Of a stretch of 64,000 bases of DNA, positions 1 to 8,299 are shown in pieces; the stretch's first letter is position 1; every line of letters starts with the position of its first letter. Where the stretch lies: contig JAJPGY010000043.1 in NCBI GenBank assembly GCA_021325555.1, positions 62,001 through 126,000 on the forward strand, written 5' to 3'. The position numbers were made by a program, and so were the translations under genes. The notes below the pieces were generated by a model. The model was not told the DNA's origin, searched no databases, and saw only the letters and a program-made list of their open reading frames with translations. The DNA is from Pseudomonadota bacterium (GTDB lineage: Bacteria; Cyanobacteriota; Vampirovibrionia; Obscuribacterales; Obscuribacteraceae).

Positions 1-536
1 CCCTGGAGGAGCAGTACGGCGTCTCCAAGGTCGACAAGCTCGAGCTGGACGGCCAGAAGCTGCTGGAGATACCGGCGGGAGACTACGTGCCGCTCATTCA
101 CCCGAACGGGCAGCCGGTGATCACCTCCTTGACCAACGGCCGAAACGGCGCCAAGCCGCGGGTCGAGATCTCGCAAGAGCCGCTTATCGACGACGTCGAG
201 CCGGGCGAGGAAGACGATCTGGTGGCAAGCTTCATCGACGAGCAGACACGCGATCTCGTTTCGGAGCCCGCCAGCGTGGAATCCCCAAACGCCCACGGGG
301 AGCCGCAGGAAGAGGCCGTCGATTTTGCGCCTACGGGAGAATACGAAGAAATTGATGCCAACCATGGTGAACTCACGATTGCGCAAGCACTGCAGGAAAT
401 GGCAGACTTTCCTTCGATAACCGATCTGCAACTCCTGGCGGAACAAATCGCTAATCTCCGCCCGGCGACCCCGGTAGGAGCCGGCGAGGAAGAAGGAGCC
501 CAGAGGTCGACCACGCAGGACGAGCCGACGACATAG
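1..536 (+). CDS. Hypothetical protein, 5' end outside the window
   Basis: The frame is open from the first bases of the window to a TAG at 534-536, so the start lies upstream; the GTG at 87 is probably internal. About 178 residues are visible. The first 45 look folded (mixed charged and hydrophobic residues); the rest is very acidic (runs of Glu/Asp around residues 60-130) and Pro/Gln rich, as in a disordered tail. No family was recognised. It is followed after 19 bases by a secreted protein gene with the same orientation, so the two are probably co-transcribed. Its role can only be guessed from the neighbouring possible conjugation genes. Confidence 0.6.
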   Translation, partial: LEEQYGVSKVDKLELDGQKLLEIPAGDYVPLIHPNGQPVITSLTNGRNGAKPRVEISQEPLIDDVEPGEEDDLVASFIDEQTRDLVSEPASVESPNAHGEPQEEAVDFAPTGEYEEIDANHGELTIAQALQEMADFPSITDLQLLAEQIANLRPATPVGAGEEEGAQRSTTQDEPTT

Positions 537-555
537 GCTGACACGGAGCTGAGCA

Positions 556-1602
556 ATGAGAGCGCAGGGCACACAACAAGCAATGCAAATCGCCAAGTTG
601 ACAGCCTGCGCCTTCATCCTCGCCCAGGGTCTCGTTGCCCTGACACCGCTTGCCGCCGGCGCTCAGTTCGCCCAGCCGCTCGGTGTGCAGTCCGGAGGCG
701 GTCAACCTTACACGACCATCCGCAATCCGCTCATTCCGGGCGCCAGCTACGCGCCGCCCGGCTCGCCGGCCCCGCAGGGGCAGCCGGAGATCCCGGGCGA
801 CGGCCAGACGCCCAATCCGGTCACGCCCGGCGACGCCGGCTACCCGACGCCGCCGCCTTCGGATACCGCCGACATGACGCACGGCAACATCTTCCCGGCC
901 GGCACCGGCTACGACCGCACCACGATCATCATCCAGCGGCAGAACAACAACGGGCGCGGCACCCGGGTCGTCCAGACGCTCCGCCCGGATTCGCTCACCC
1001 CGCAGCAGCAGCAGCAGGTGATGGCCATCCTGGGCGTCAACCCGAACTCCGGCGAAGCGGACGTGACGGTGACGGCCACCGACAGCCAGCTGGCGCAGAT
1101 CCAGAACATTCTCAATCCGTACCCCAACGCCCAGATAATCAACGGCAGAACCACGATCACCACCGACTCGCCGGGACCGAACGCCAACATCAACAAGCCG
1201 CAGAACCAGAGCATCTATCAATATCAAGGTCCTCTGCCCACGGTCAAGACGTTCGCCCGCTATCTGGTGCTCATGGGCGTGGTAGCAGCCACGGTGTGGA
1301 TGGCCCTGGCCGCCTACTCGGTGGTGCTCGGCAATCCTTACGGCGGCGCCCGCGTGATAAGCGCGGCGGCCGGTCTCATGACCCTCCTGGCCGCTTACAC
1401 GATCTGGAAGATCGTTCAGATGAACACCTTCCACGCCAACAGCGCCACGCCCGGACAGGTGATCAGCAAAGCCGGTGGCGGTCAAGTATCCGACGCCTAC
1501 CTGAACCCGCCGAATCTGCCGATAACGCCCAACGGCGGCAGGCAACAGCCGCAGCGTTCCGGCATACCGCTCGTCCCGTTCGGCGACGCGCTGCAGAACT
1601 AA
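556..1602 (+). CDS. Secreted Pro/Gln-rich protein with C-terminal two-helix membrane hairpin (possible T4SS pilin-like)
   Basis: 348 residues. The ATG at 556 has GGAG eight bases upstream; a second ATG at 583 is possible. Residues about 10-35 form a signal peptide ending in an Ala-rich cleavage region. Residues 40-100 are rich in Pro and Gly; about 105-180 are mixed with a Q5 run. Residues about 230-295 contain two hydrophobic helices separated by a short polar turn (NPYGGAR), the topology of VirB2/TrbC-type conjugative pilins, although the protein is much longer than those. That link is inference from topology only. The gene sits in a plus-strand run with a helical exported protein and a replication-relaxation-like protein, which would suit a conjugative or integrative element. 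Confidence 0.6.
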   Translation: MRAQGTQQAMQIAKLTACAFILAQGLVALTPLAAGAQFAQPLGVQSGGGQPYTTIRNPLIPGASYAPPGSPAPQGQPEIPGDGQTPNPVTPGDAGYPTPPPSDTADMTHGNIFPAGTGYDRTTIIIQRQNNNGRGTRVVQTLRPDSLTPQQQQQVMAILGVNPNSGEADVTVTATDSQLAQIQNILNPYPNAQIINGRTTITTDSPGPNANINKPQNQSIYQYQGPLPTVKTFARYLVLMGVVAATVWMALAAYSVVLGNPYGGARVISAAAGLMTLLAAYTIWKIVQMNTFHANSATPGQVISKAGGGQVSDAYLNPPNLPITPNGGRQQPQRSGIPLVPFGDALQN

Positions 1603-1642
1603 GTTGAAGGAATCATTCGCGAGAGATTAAGGAAGCAGGACA

Positions 1643-2314
1643 ATGACACGGACAGGATGGACAACCATAGCCACGGCGAGCCTCATCGCAGGCTTGATGT
1701 CCGCCGGGCCCGCGCTGGCCGCCAAGCCGCCGGGGGCGCAGGCTGCCAGGCCGACCATGGACTACTTCTCCGCCGGCGCCAGTCCGAGCAAGATCCCGCT
1801 CAGCGCGACCACCGGATCCTTTCCCGACAACTCGAACGGCAACAGCGTGGCCGTCAAGTGGTTCGAGCAGCTCGACGACGCCATCTTCACCCACCGGCCC
1901 ACCGCCGCCGAGCGCGTCACCTTGAGCCGCCCCTTCAACCAGGACTCCGAGCGCGTGGAGGAATGGTCGCGGACGGCGGCCCGGGTCGCCAAGCGCTACC
2001 GCGAGCTGGCCAAGATCCTCAGGGCGATGACCGTGCCCGGCACCATTGCTGGTGTCAAGGAGTTCCGCGATTCCACCGCCAACTGGTATGACGACGCAGC
2101 CGGGATCTACGAGGAGTTGATCAAGCCGCGCCCGCCGGCCAGGACGATGGAGGAGCTCGACGCGGCCCTCGACGAGATCAAGGAGCGAGCGCAGAGCCTT
2201 GCCGACAACAACAAGGACATAAAGGCCCTGGAGCTCAGCCTGCGCAAGACCTACCGCGTCCACCTGGCCCGCTACGACGACGCTCTCCAGCAGTACGTCA
2301 GAGCCAGGAAGTAA
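1643..2314 (+). CDS. Exported helical protein of unknown function
   Basis: 223 residues with AGGA before the ATG. Residues 1-26 are a clear signal peptide (hydrophobic core, ends GPALA). The mature part starts Pro/Gly-rich, then from about residue 75 becomes strongly helical and charged, with a likely coiled coil at about 150-215. No catalytic motif or Cys is evident. It lies 40 bases after the hairpin-containing secreted protein and 50 bases before the winged-helix protein. Small exported helical proteins at such positions occur in type IV secretion loci (VirB5-like), but there is no sequence recognition here, so the function is unknown. Confidence 0.6.
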   Translation: MTRTGWTTIATASLIAGLMSAGPALAAKPPGAQAARPTMDYFSAGASPSKIPLSATTGSFPDNSNGNSVAVKWFEQLDDAIFTHRPTAAERVTLSRPFNQDSERVEEWSRTAARVAKRYRELAKILRAMTVPGTIAGVKEFRDSTANWYDDAAGIYEELIKPRPPARTMEELDAALDEIKERAQSLADNNKDIKALELSLRKTYRVHLARYDDALQQYVRARK

Positions 2315-2364
2315 AACTTTTAGTTCACACCCCGACCACCCCACAAAGAAAGAGGACACACCCC

Positions 2365-3162
2365 ATGGCTATCCAACTCAACGAGAGAGATTATCTAATC
2401 TTCAAATATGTTGAAGAGCATCAGGTGCTTCTCGAGAAGCACATCGCCTGGTTCATATCTGTCGACCAGAAGGCGGTGCTGATCAGAGACCGCCTGCGCA
2501 AGCTCTTCTATCTCGACTACCTGCTCTGCCAGCGTCACAAGAACACGCTGCCCTGGTGGACGACCCCCACCAAGCCGCTGGTATACACTCTCTCCCCGCT
2601 CACCCGCAGCATCACCAACGCCAGAGAGACGGATCTCGATCTGTCCGACGCCGATGTGCAGCGCCATCTCCTGGAAGTGGCAAACTTGCGGATGCTCTTC
2701 CTCATCGATGGATCCGAGGACCTGGTGACGGAGTTCGACTGGACGACATGCGGCGCGCATCGGGGTGGTGTGCGGCACGTGGACGCCAAGGTCTCCTTCG
2801 TGCGCAACGGGGTAACTCATCGAGTTGGAATCATCAATCATCCTGAAGCCGCTTCGGATAGCCTGATGAGCAATCTGGAAGCAGCCTTGACCGATGATGA
2901 CATCGACATGGTGTGGATCGTCTCTCGCGATGAGGATCATCAAGAGAAGCTGCAGCAGTCCATCGCTGCTGCCGTGGGGACGGACTCCAGCATCAACCAG
3001 CGCATCGCCTTCGCGACCCACCAGGAGTTGTACAAGGCGGGCATGGTGAAGAGCCGCTGGCAGACCGTCGACGGACGCACCGCCTCCATCTTTGTGGAGT
3101 CCATCATGGAATTCGAGGCCAAGACGTGCCACCGCGCCAGAGCGCAAGCCGTCTCCGCCTGA
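2365..3162 (+). CDS. Replication-relaxation / MobC-like winged-helix protein
   Basis: 265 residues; AGAGGA lies upstream of the ATG. The N-terminus (about residues 8-75) reads as a winged helix: a helix typical of proteins that begin with 'ERDYLIFKYVEEH', a recognition-helix stretch around 'RDRLRKLFYLDYLL', and a beta-wing leading into 'KPLVYTLSPL'. This is the pattern of the replication-relaxation family found on plasmids and integrative elements. The rest (about 85-255) is an alpha/beta domain with 'VSFVRNGVTHRVGI' and 'DMVWIVSRDED', resembling the nuclease-like half of that family. A strong terminator follows, so this is the last gene of the module. The family call is from pattern memory; the mobile-element link is inference. 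Confidence 0.5.
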   Translation: MAIQLNERDYLIFKYVEEHQVLLEKHIAWFISVDQKAVLIRDRLRKLFYLDYLLCQRHKNTLPWWTTPTKPLVYTLSPLTRSITNARETDLDLSDADVQRHLLEVANLRMLFLIDGSEDLVTEFDWTTCGAHRGGVRHVDAKVSFVRNGVTHRVGIINHPEAASDSLMSNLEAALTDDDIDMVWIVSRDEDHQEKLQQSIAAAVGTDSSINQRIAFATHQELYKAGMVKSRWQTVDGRTASIFVESIMEFEAKTCHRARAQAVSA

Positions 3163-3190
3163 TCTCCGAATTCCACCGGCAGGTCAAAAG

Positions 3191-3224
3191 AGCAGGTCCC
3201 CGCAGGGGGACCTGCTTCTGTCTT
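3191..3224 (+). terminator. Rho-independent-like terminator
   Basis: An 11-bp perfect stem (3191-3201 pairs with 3206-3216) encloses a 4-base loop and is followed by a T-rich tract (TTCTGTCTT). It lies 29 bases after the stop of the winged-helix gene and would end the 1-3162 transcript. Confidence 0.75.
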
Positions 3225-3240
3225 GCCCCCGCAAATCCGG

Positions 3241-3471
3241 TCAGTCGATGCCGGCCGGGTCCAGCAAGAGCGTGATCCCCTCGAGAATCTGGCGAACGCG
3301 CTCGGCGCCCAGCTTCCCTATCTGCTCTCCGAGGTCCGATTTGTCCAGGGTGAAGATTTGCGAGACGTTCACCAGGCTTTGTCTGGGAAGGTTGCCTTCG
3401 CCGGCAGCAAGGAGAACGTTGCCCGGCGCCCGAGCAGCCGGCGCGGCGCGGCTCGCCAGATCAATCCCCAC
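3241..3471 (-). pseudogene. Remnant of a MazF/PemK-type mRNA interferase (C-terminal half only)
   Basis: On the minus strand the last ~60 codons read like the C-terminus of MazF/PemK toxins: 'APGNVLL', then 'LPRQSLVNVSQIFTLDKSDL', then 'LGAERVRQILEGITLLL'. This is the conserved S-V/L-V-N-x-x-Q-x-x-T-x-D-K segment of the family. Upstream of about 3435 no frame carries the expected N-terminal part (R-R-G-E-I-W catalytic strand), so roughly half the toxin is missing. No antitoxin partner is next to it. It is best seen as a dead fragment in a region that also holds another broken toxin-antitoxin gene. Confidence 0.6.
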
Positions 3472-3668
3472 TCTGGTTGCGGAGATTGGGGTTGTCTCCC
3501 CTGTTCCCCGCCATCCCGGCTCTCAAGACCGACCCTTGCCATCTTCCCAATCCGCTCCAGGCAGGCGCAACCCATCTCGCCCCCTCTGAACCAAGCCCAC
3601 TGCAGGCATAGTGGAATTGTCGACAAAATCCAGGACAGGCTGGGATCTTCTCCGAAGGGGTGAGAGAC

Positions 3669-4066
3669 TTGGCTAAACGACAAAGGAAACTGGCGGTCGG
3701 AGTAGCCAGCGCCAAGCAGGCCGGGGACAACCTGGTGAGAGCATGGAAGCGGGCCGAAGGGGCTTACCTCCTGAAAAGCCCGTTAACCGCTTGCATTTTA
3801 CGAACACGGCAACGCTGTTCAAATATCTTTCGCGCGTGCGTTTTGAACTGCTGCAGCATCTTCGGGCAGCAGGTCCCATGAGTATCAGGAAACTGGCGGC
3901 CGAGCTGCGACGGGATTACAAGAATGTGCATACTGACGTGAAAGAGCTGTTTCATGTTGGCTTGATTGAAGAGACTCAAGAAGGGCGTTTATGCGCGCCC
4001 TGGGATGTGATCGTCAGTGAATTGCCCTTGTTGGCAAAGGCAAAAATGACTCGCCGCTCCGACTGA
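3669..4066 (+). pseudogene. HVO_A0114/TumA-like winged-helix antitoxin-type regulator, broken by one-base frameshift
   Basis: Two overlapping plus-strand frames together give one complete protein of this family. Frame 1 (TTG at 3669 after AGGGGTGA, or GTG at 3660) gives 'RKLAVGVASAKQAGDNLVRAWKRAEG'-type sequence, the usual N-terminus. Frame 2, open to 4066, gives 'LPPEKPVNRLHF' and the winged helix 'SIRKLAAELRRDYKNVHTDV..LFHVGLIEE', the most conserved part. One extra G in the GGGG run at 3759-3762 would join them. The family pairs with TumE-type toxins in some bacteria, but no TumE-like gene was seen upstream. The 3' end overlaps the convergent lipid kinase by 53 bases. Inactivation, assembly error and programmed shifting are all possible; the last is least likely. 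Confidence 0.6.
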
Positions 4067-5090
4067 AGAGCGACAGCTGCCCCTGCAGATCCGTATCCTG
4101 CACCTCCGGTGGGCAGAGGACGTTCACCGCTTGCGGTATCACCTTGATGTCCATCGGGGTGCTGCCGCGCTCCTCGCCGTCGAGCATTGCCGCGATCTGT
4201 CCGTGGCGCGGCGGCAGGGAAAGCGAGTCTCCCTCGAGCCATCTCCTCACCTTGTAGGCGAGCCTCTGGAAGGTGGACGGGCGGCTCCAGTTGGTCACCA
4301 CCTCGATTCTCGCCTGCTTGACCCGCCGGACATAGACAGGGACGTCCCCGTTCACATGCCCGGCAGCGTATCGAAAGCCCAGCTCCACATAATCTTTAAA
4401 GCACGTAGGGTTGACGATGATCAAATTGAGGTGACCGTCCGTCAGATCGCTCAAGTCAGCGGCTTTGCCCAGCCCGAAATCCTCAACGTTGCACACGAAG
4501 ATGCCCGAGGCCGGCACCTGGAAGCACTCCGAGTCGGTGAAGATCTTGAAGACAACCGGCGGGATGGCGATGGTCTTTATCATGGCGCCGGCATAGGCGA
4601 ATATCCTGAACCTGGTCTTGGTCTCGCGGCGGGGCACGATGAACGCTTCCGGCATCGGTCCGGCTCCGGCAGCCACCGCGAAGTATTCCCCGTTCATTTG
4701 ACCGAGGTCGATGCGCATGCGCCGGCCATTGAGGATTGTGTCGACGGCCCTGCTGATCGGGCTGCCGGCGCCGATGAGCCGCAGGTTATGCGCCAGCACA
4801 TTGGCTGTGCCCAGCGGGATGATCGCGGCTGGAATCTCCGAGCGGGCCTGGGCCAGCGCCCCCAGCACAAATCCGACCGTGCCGTCGCCGCCCGCCGCTA
4901 TCACTACGTCCACTATCGGCTTCAGGAGCGGCACCAGATCATGCGGCGACTTGCCGGGGTGCGTGGCGAAAACATGGACCATGAAGTCGGCCCTTTCGCA
5001 CAGCTCGTGAGCAATCCTGCCCAACATAAGGTCTGGTTGGCCCATGCTGCTGGCGGTGGGGTTATAAACAATCAGTGCGTGCCTGGGCAT
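4014..5090 (-). CDS. Diacylglycerol/lipid kinase family protein (DagK/YegS-like)
   Basis: 358 residues from the chosen ATG. The catalytic-domain hallmarks are present: 'VYNPTAS' at residues 8-14, the nucleotide-binding GGDGT at 67-71, and 'PLGTANVLAHNL' near residues 95-105. These enzymes phosphorylate diacylglycerol or related lipids with ATP at the inner face of the membrane. The frame is open further upstream to a GTG at 5195 (393 residues), but the family normally begins a few residues before the NP motif, so ATG 5090 is preferred. The last ~40 residues after the C-terminal beta domain are not part of the usual fold. The gene converges on and overlaps the broken regulator at 4014-4066. 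Substrate cannot be told from the sequence. Confidence 0.8.
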   Translation of the reverse strand: MPRHALIVYNPTASSMGQPDLMLGRIAHELCERADFMVHVFATHPGKSPHDLVPLLKPIVDVVIAAGGDGTVGFVLGALAQARSEIPAAIIPLGTANVLAHNLRLIGAGSPISRAVDTILNGRRMRIDLGQMNGEYFAVAAGAGPMPEAFIVPRRETKTRFRIFAYAGAMIKTIAIPPVVFKIFTDSECFQVPASGIFVCNVEDFGLGKAADLSDLTDGHLNLIIVNPTCFKDYVELGFRYAAGHVNGDVPVYVRRVKQARIEVVTNWSRPSTFQRLAYKVRRWLEGDSLSLPPRHGQIAAMLDGEERGSTPMDIKVIPQAVNVLCPPEVQDTDLQGQLSLFSRSGESFLPLPTRAIH

Positions 5091-5505
5091 GGAGCCTGTA
5101 ATTGGACTACTCCCGGGGCTGACCATGCGGCTGTCGATAGCCGCAGAGGCCCTGCTGGCTTCGTAGACGCCTTCAGCGGCCTGCTCGGATGCCACAGGCC
5201 CTAGTCGTCCATCTGCCCGCGATAGTTCCGGCGATGCTGACGGCCAAGACGGTCAAGCGGGCAGCCGGGGCACAGGAATCGGCACCAGTGTGGCCTTTGC
5301 AAAATCGCCGCCTGCAATCACGGTGAAGAAATGTGTACAAAATTGCCGGCAGCCCGACGGCGTGCAAGGCGCGACAGGAGCGCGGCACGGCGGCGAGTCA
5401 GGAAAACGCGCGCGCCTCTACAGGTTTCCGGACTCTGATCGAGGGAACACGGCCGCCGGCTCAGCCGTCGGGAACGGCTCGGAAAGCATTCTGCGGGCAA
5501 CATTG
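5091..5505. other. Divergent intergenic region, no gene seen
   Basis: About 415 bases between the lipid kinase (minus) and the HlyD gene (plus). The frame upstream of the HlyD start is open from 5290 but reads as low-quality, basic sequence before the ATG at 5506. Part of the left end may belong to the kinase if it starts at 5195. The region presumably carries both promoters, but no convincing -35/-10 pair was found. Confidence 0.4.
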
Positions 5506-6492
5506 ATGGCTACTCAGACACCGGCTGGCAAGAGCGATCAACAGGTGCGGTCAGGCAGGCAAACATTGGCCTCCTGGCTCGGCTCCCGCCGCCTGACCCT
5601 GATAATTTGCGCCGCGCTCCTGTGCGTGGTTGCGGCTGCCTGTGCAGCTTTCGTGTGCTCTCTGCGGGCCGTCGACGAGACAAGCCTGCCGGTGAGCGGG
5701 CGCATCGAAGCTGATGAGACCCACATCGGGGTGCGGATGCCGGCTCGGGTGAAGGCCGTGCTGGTGAACGAAGGCGACCGGGTGCGGGCGGGGCAGCTCA
5801 TCCTGTTGCTCGACGATCAGGACCTTGTCGCCAAGAAAAAGGAAGCCAGCGATGCCGTGGCGGCAGCCGGCAACGCAAAGCGCGCTGCCCTGGCCAGGCT
5901 TGCGTCGTTGCAAGCGGAAGCGGCCAGGCTGCGGGCCTCCTCTAAAGGACTGATGGCGCGCATGTTCGGCGGCAAAAAAAGGGCCGAGCAGAAAGCCAAC
6001 GAGATGCGCCTGCAGCTAAGCGAGGTCCAGGCGCAGGTGGCAACCGCCAATGCGGAGCTTGCCCGGGCCCGGGCGGGCGTGGATGAAGCCTCGGCCAACC
6101 TTTCCTACTTCCACATCACAAGCCCGATTAATGGCGTCTGCCTGACGCGCAGCGTGGGACCAGGAGACATGGTGTCGCCCGGGCAGGTCCTGCTTACCCT
6201 GGCCGACCTCAACTCCGTTTATCTGAGAGCTTTCGTGCCGGAAGGGCAGATCGGCAAGGTGAAGCTCAATCAAGCGGCGCGGGTCTTCCTGGATTCTGCG
6301 CCGAAGAGACCGCTGACGGCCAGGGTGTCGTCGATCGATCCGCAGGCATCCTTTACGCCGGAGAACGTCTACTTCAAGCAGGACAGGGTCAAGGAGGTCT
6401 TTGGCGTCAAGCTGGCCATAGACAATCCGGCCGGTCTGGCTAAACCGGGCATGCCCGCCGATGCGCAGATCATCCTCAAGAAGGATAAGTGA
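5506..6492 (+). CDS. HlyD/YbhG-type periplasmic adaptor of an ABC exporter
   Basis: 328 residues from the ATG at 5506. Residues about 29-52 form the single N-terminal membrane anchor. The first lipoyl half-motif follows ('GVRMPARVKAVLVNEGDRVRAG', about 75-96), then a long charged coiled-coil hairpin (about 105-195), the second lipoyl half ('ITSPINGVCL...GDMVSPGQ', about 203-228), and a beta-barrel domain to the end. This is the order of membrane fusion proteins that link an inner-membrane pump to the outside. The ATPase gene starts seven bases after the stop and two permeases follow, so it is the adaptor of a YbhGFSR-like tripartite exporter. The substrate is unknown; characterised relatives export drugs or cations. 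Confidence 0.85.
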   Translation: MATQTPAGKSDQQVRSGRQTLASWLGSRRLTLIICAALLCVVAAACAAFVCSLRAVDETSLPVSGRIEADETHIGVRMPARVKAVLVNEGDRVRAGQLILLLDDQDLVAKKKEASDAVAAAGNAKRAALARLASLQAEAARLRASSKGLMARMFGGKKRAEQKANEMRLQLSEVQAQVATANAELARARAGVDEASANLSYFHITSPINGVCLTRSVGPGDMVSPGQVLLTLADLNSVYLRAFVPEGQIGKVKLNQAARVFLDSAPKRPLTARVSSIDPQASFTPENVYFKQDRVKEVFGVKLAIDNPAGLAKPGMPADAQIILKKDK

Positions 6493-6499
6493 GGCCACA

Positions 6500-8299
6500 A
6501 TGGAGACTTCCGTCTGGCTCGGCCGCGCGGCGACTAAGCCGGGCAGTGGCGCAATTACAACAGACCAACTGCGCAAGCGGTATCGAGACGGCGTGGAGGC
6601 GCTGCGCGGCGTCGATCTGCAGGTAAATCGTGGCGAGCTGTTCGGGCTCATCGGTCCGGACGGTGCCGGCAAATCCACGGCCCTCAAGATCCTGGCGGGC
6701 GTCATGCGGCAGACCTCGGGGCAGGCCCAGGTCCTGGGCCGCCAACCGCGGAAGGTACGGCACCTGGTCGGATTTGTCACCCAGGACTTCTCGCTTTATC
6801 CCGATCTGACCATCGAGGAGAACCTGCGCTACGAGGCGGGCGTCCAGGGCGTGCCGGAGGACGTGTATGCCGCGCGCCGAAACACTTACCTCAGGGGGCT
6901 GGGACTCGCCCAGTTCACCGACCGGCTGGCGGGCCGGCTTTCCGGCGGCATGAAACGCAAGCTGGCGCTGTGCGCCGCTTTGATCTTGAACCCGCGCCTG
7001 CTGCTTCTCGACGAGCCGACCACCGGTCTGGATCCGGTGTCGCGCAGCGAACTGTGGGAGATGCTGGCCGCCGCCGGACGCGAGGAGGTCACGACCGTGG
7101 TCGCCACCCCTTATCTTCTGGAGGCGGAGCGCTGCGACCGGATAGCCCTCCTGTACGAAGGACAGATCCGCATGGTCGGGACACCTGACGAGCTGCGCGC
7201 TCGACTGGGGCTGCACCGCCTGGAGCTGCGCAGCGCGGACCTGCTGCGGCTGGAGTCAGCGATAAGAGAGCTGCTCCGGCGCGGATCTTCTCAAATCGTC
7301 GACTTGTACACGTTCGGGGATCGGCTGGACGTGCTGGTGAAAAGCATCCAGGCCGCGGAAGCGGAGCTGCGCGAGGCGCTGGCTGAGGCTCATCTGCCGC
7401 TGCCGGCGGTCCAGCCCGCCGAGCCGACTCTCGACAATGTCTTCAGCCTCGTTCTCCGCAAAGAGGGCCTTCATGACTACAAGCCGCCGGAGTTCCCGAA
7501 ACTGGCATTGCGCGCTCCCGCCGCGCCCGGTGCCGCCCGTGACTCGGCGCCGGCGGCTCAGCCGGCAATTAGCGCCCGCAACCTGTCACGGCGGTTCAAC
7601 CACTTCCTGGCCGTCGACAACGTCAATCTCAATGTCGACTATGGAGAGATTTACGGTCTGCTGGGCGCAAACGGCGCCGGCAAGACGACCACCGTCAAAA
7701 TGCTTTGCGGGCTCGTGGAGCCCACAGCCGGTCAAGCCCTGCTGTCCGGCGAGCAGGCGCTGTCGCGAAGCTCGAGCCTTCTCAAACGGATTGGTTATAT
7801 GAGCCAGAAATTCACCCTTTACGACACGCTCACCGTCCTGGAAAATCTCGAGTTCTACAGCACCGTTTATGAGATCCCCCGCGGCAAGCGGCGGGAGAAG
7901 ATTGACTGGGCACTGCAGGCGTGCGGCCTGATGGGGATGCAAAAGACGATCGTCGAGAGACTGCCGCTCGGTTGGAAGCAGCGGATTGCGTTCGGTGCCT
8001 CGGTCATGCACGAGCCCGACATCCTGATCCTGGATGAGCCTACGGCCGGCGTCGACCCGATCGCTCGCCGGCAGTTGTGGAATCTAATCCGCGACTTTGC
8101 GCGCGACGGCGCGGCGGTGCTGGTCACCACCCACTATCTGGAGGAAGCCGAATATTGCACGCGCCTCGGGATCATGACCCGCGGCAGGATCGTCAAAGAG
8201 GGCTCCCCCGGGCAGATTAAGGGCAGCAAGCCGGGCGGCCCGACCTCGCTCGAAGAGGCATTTGTGGCCATAGTCAAAGGCAGCGAAGAGGATGGCTGA
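6500..8299 (+). CDS. ybhF: ABC transporter with two fused ATPase domains (YbhF-like)
   Basis: 599 residues. The ATG at 6500 has AGTGAGG upstream; the open frame extends upstream to 6461, but that part overlaps the HlyD gene. Domain 1 (about 20-300) has Walker A 'GPDGAGKST' at 52-60, signature 'LSGGMKRKL' and Walker B 'LLLDEPTTGLDP'. Domain 2 (about 355-599) has Walker A 'GANGAGKTT' near 389, a degenerate signature 'LPLGWKQRI' and Walker B 'LILDEPTAGVDP'. The degenerate second signature is usual in YbhF. It powers export together with the two permeases downstream. The stop overlaps the next start (TGATG), so translation is coupled. Confidence 0.9.
   Translation: METSVWLGRAATKPGSGAITTDQLRKRYRDGVEALRGVDLQVNRGELFGLIGPDGAGKSTALKILAGVMRQTSGQAQVLGRQPRKVRHLVGFVTQDFSLYPDLTIEENLRYEAGVQGVPEDVYAARRNTYLRGLGLAQFTDRLAGRLSGGMKRKLALCAALILNPRLLLLDEPTTGLDPVSRSELWEMLAAAGREEVTTVVATPYLLEAERCDRIALLYEGQIRMVGTPDELRARLGLHRLELRSADLLRLESAIRELLRRGSSQIVDLYTFGDRLDVLVKSIQAAEAELREALAEAHLPLPAVQPAEPTLDNVFSLVLRKEGLHDYKPPEFPKLALRAPAAPGAARDSAPAAQPAISARNLSRRFNHFLAVDNVNLNVDYGEIYGLLGANGAGKTTTVKMLCGLVEPTAGQALLSGEQALSRSSSLLKRIGYMSQKFTLYDTLTVLENLEFYSTVYEIPRGKRREKIDWALQACGLMGMQKTIVERLPLGWKQRIAFGASVMHEPDILILDEPTAGVDPIARRQLWNLIRDFARDGAAVLVTTHYLEEAEYCTRLGIMTRGRIVKEGSPGQIKGSKPGGPTSLEEAFVAIVKGSEEDG

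Noticed and set aside
451..1545. Long minus-strand open frame opposite the first two genes
   Set aside because: It is a mirror of GC-rich codons: the product is dominated by Arg/Gly/Val repeats, crosses two convincing plus-strand genes with a signal peptide and Shine-Dalgarno, and has no start signal.
3223..3663. Plus-strand frame as a possible TumE-type toxin partner of the regulator at 3669
   Set aside because: The translation does not resemble TumE and the same DNA carries the MazF C-terminal remnant on the other strand, which fits far better.
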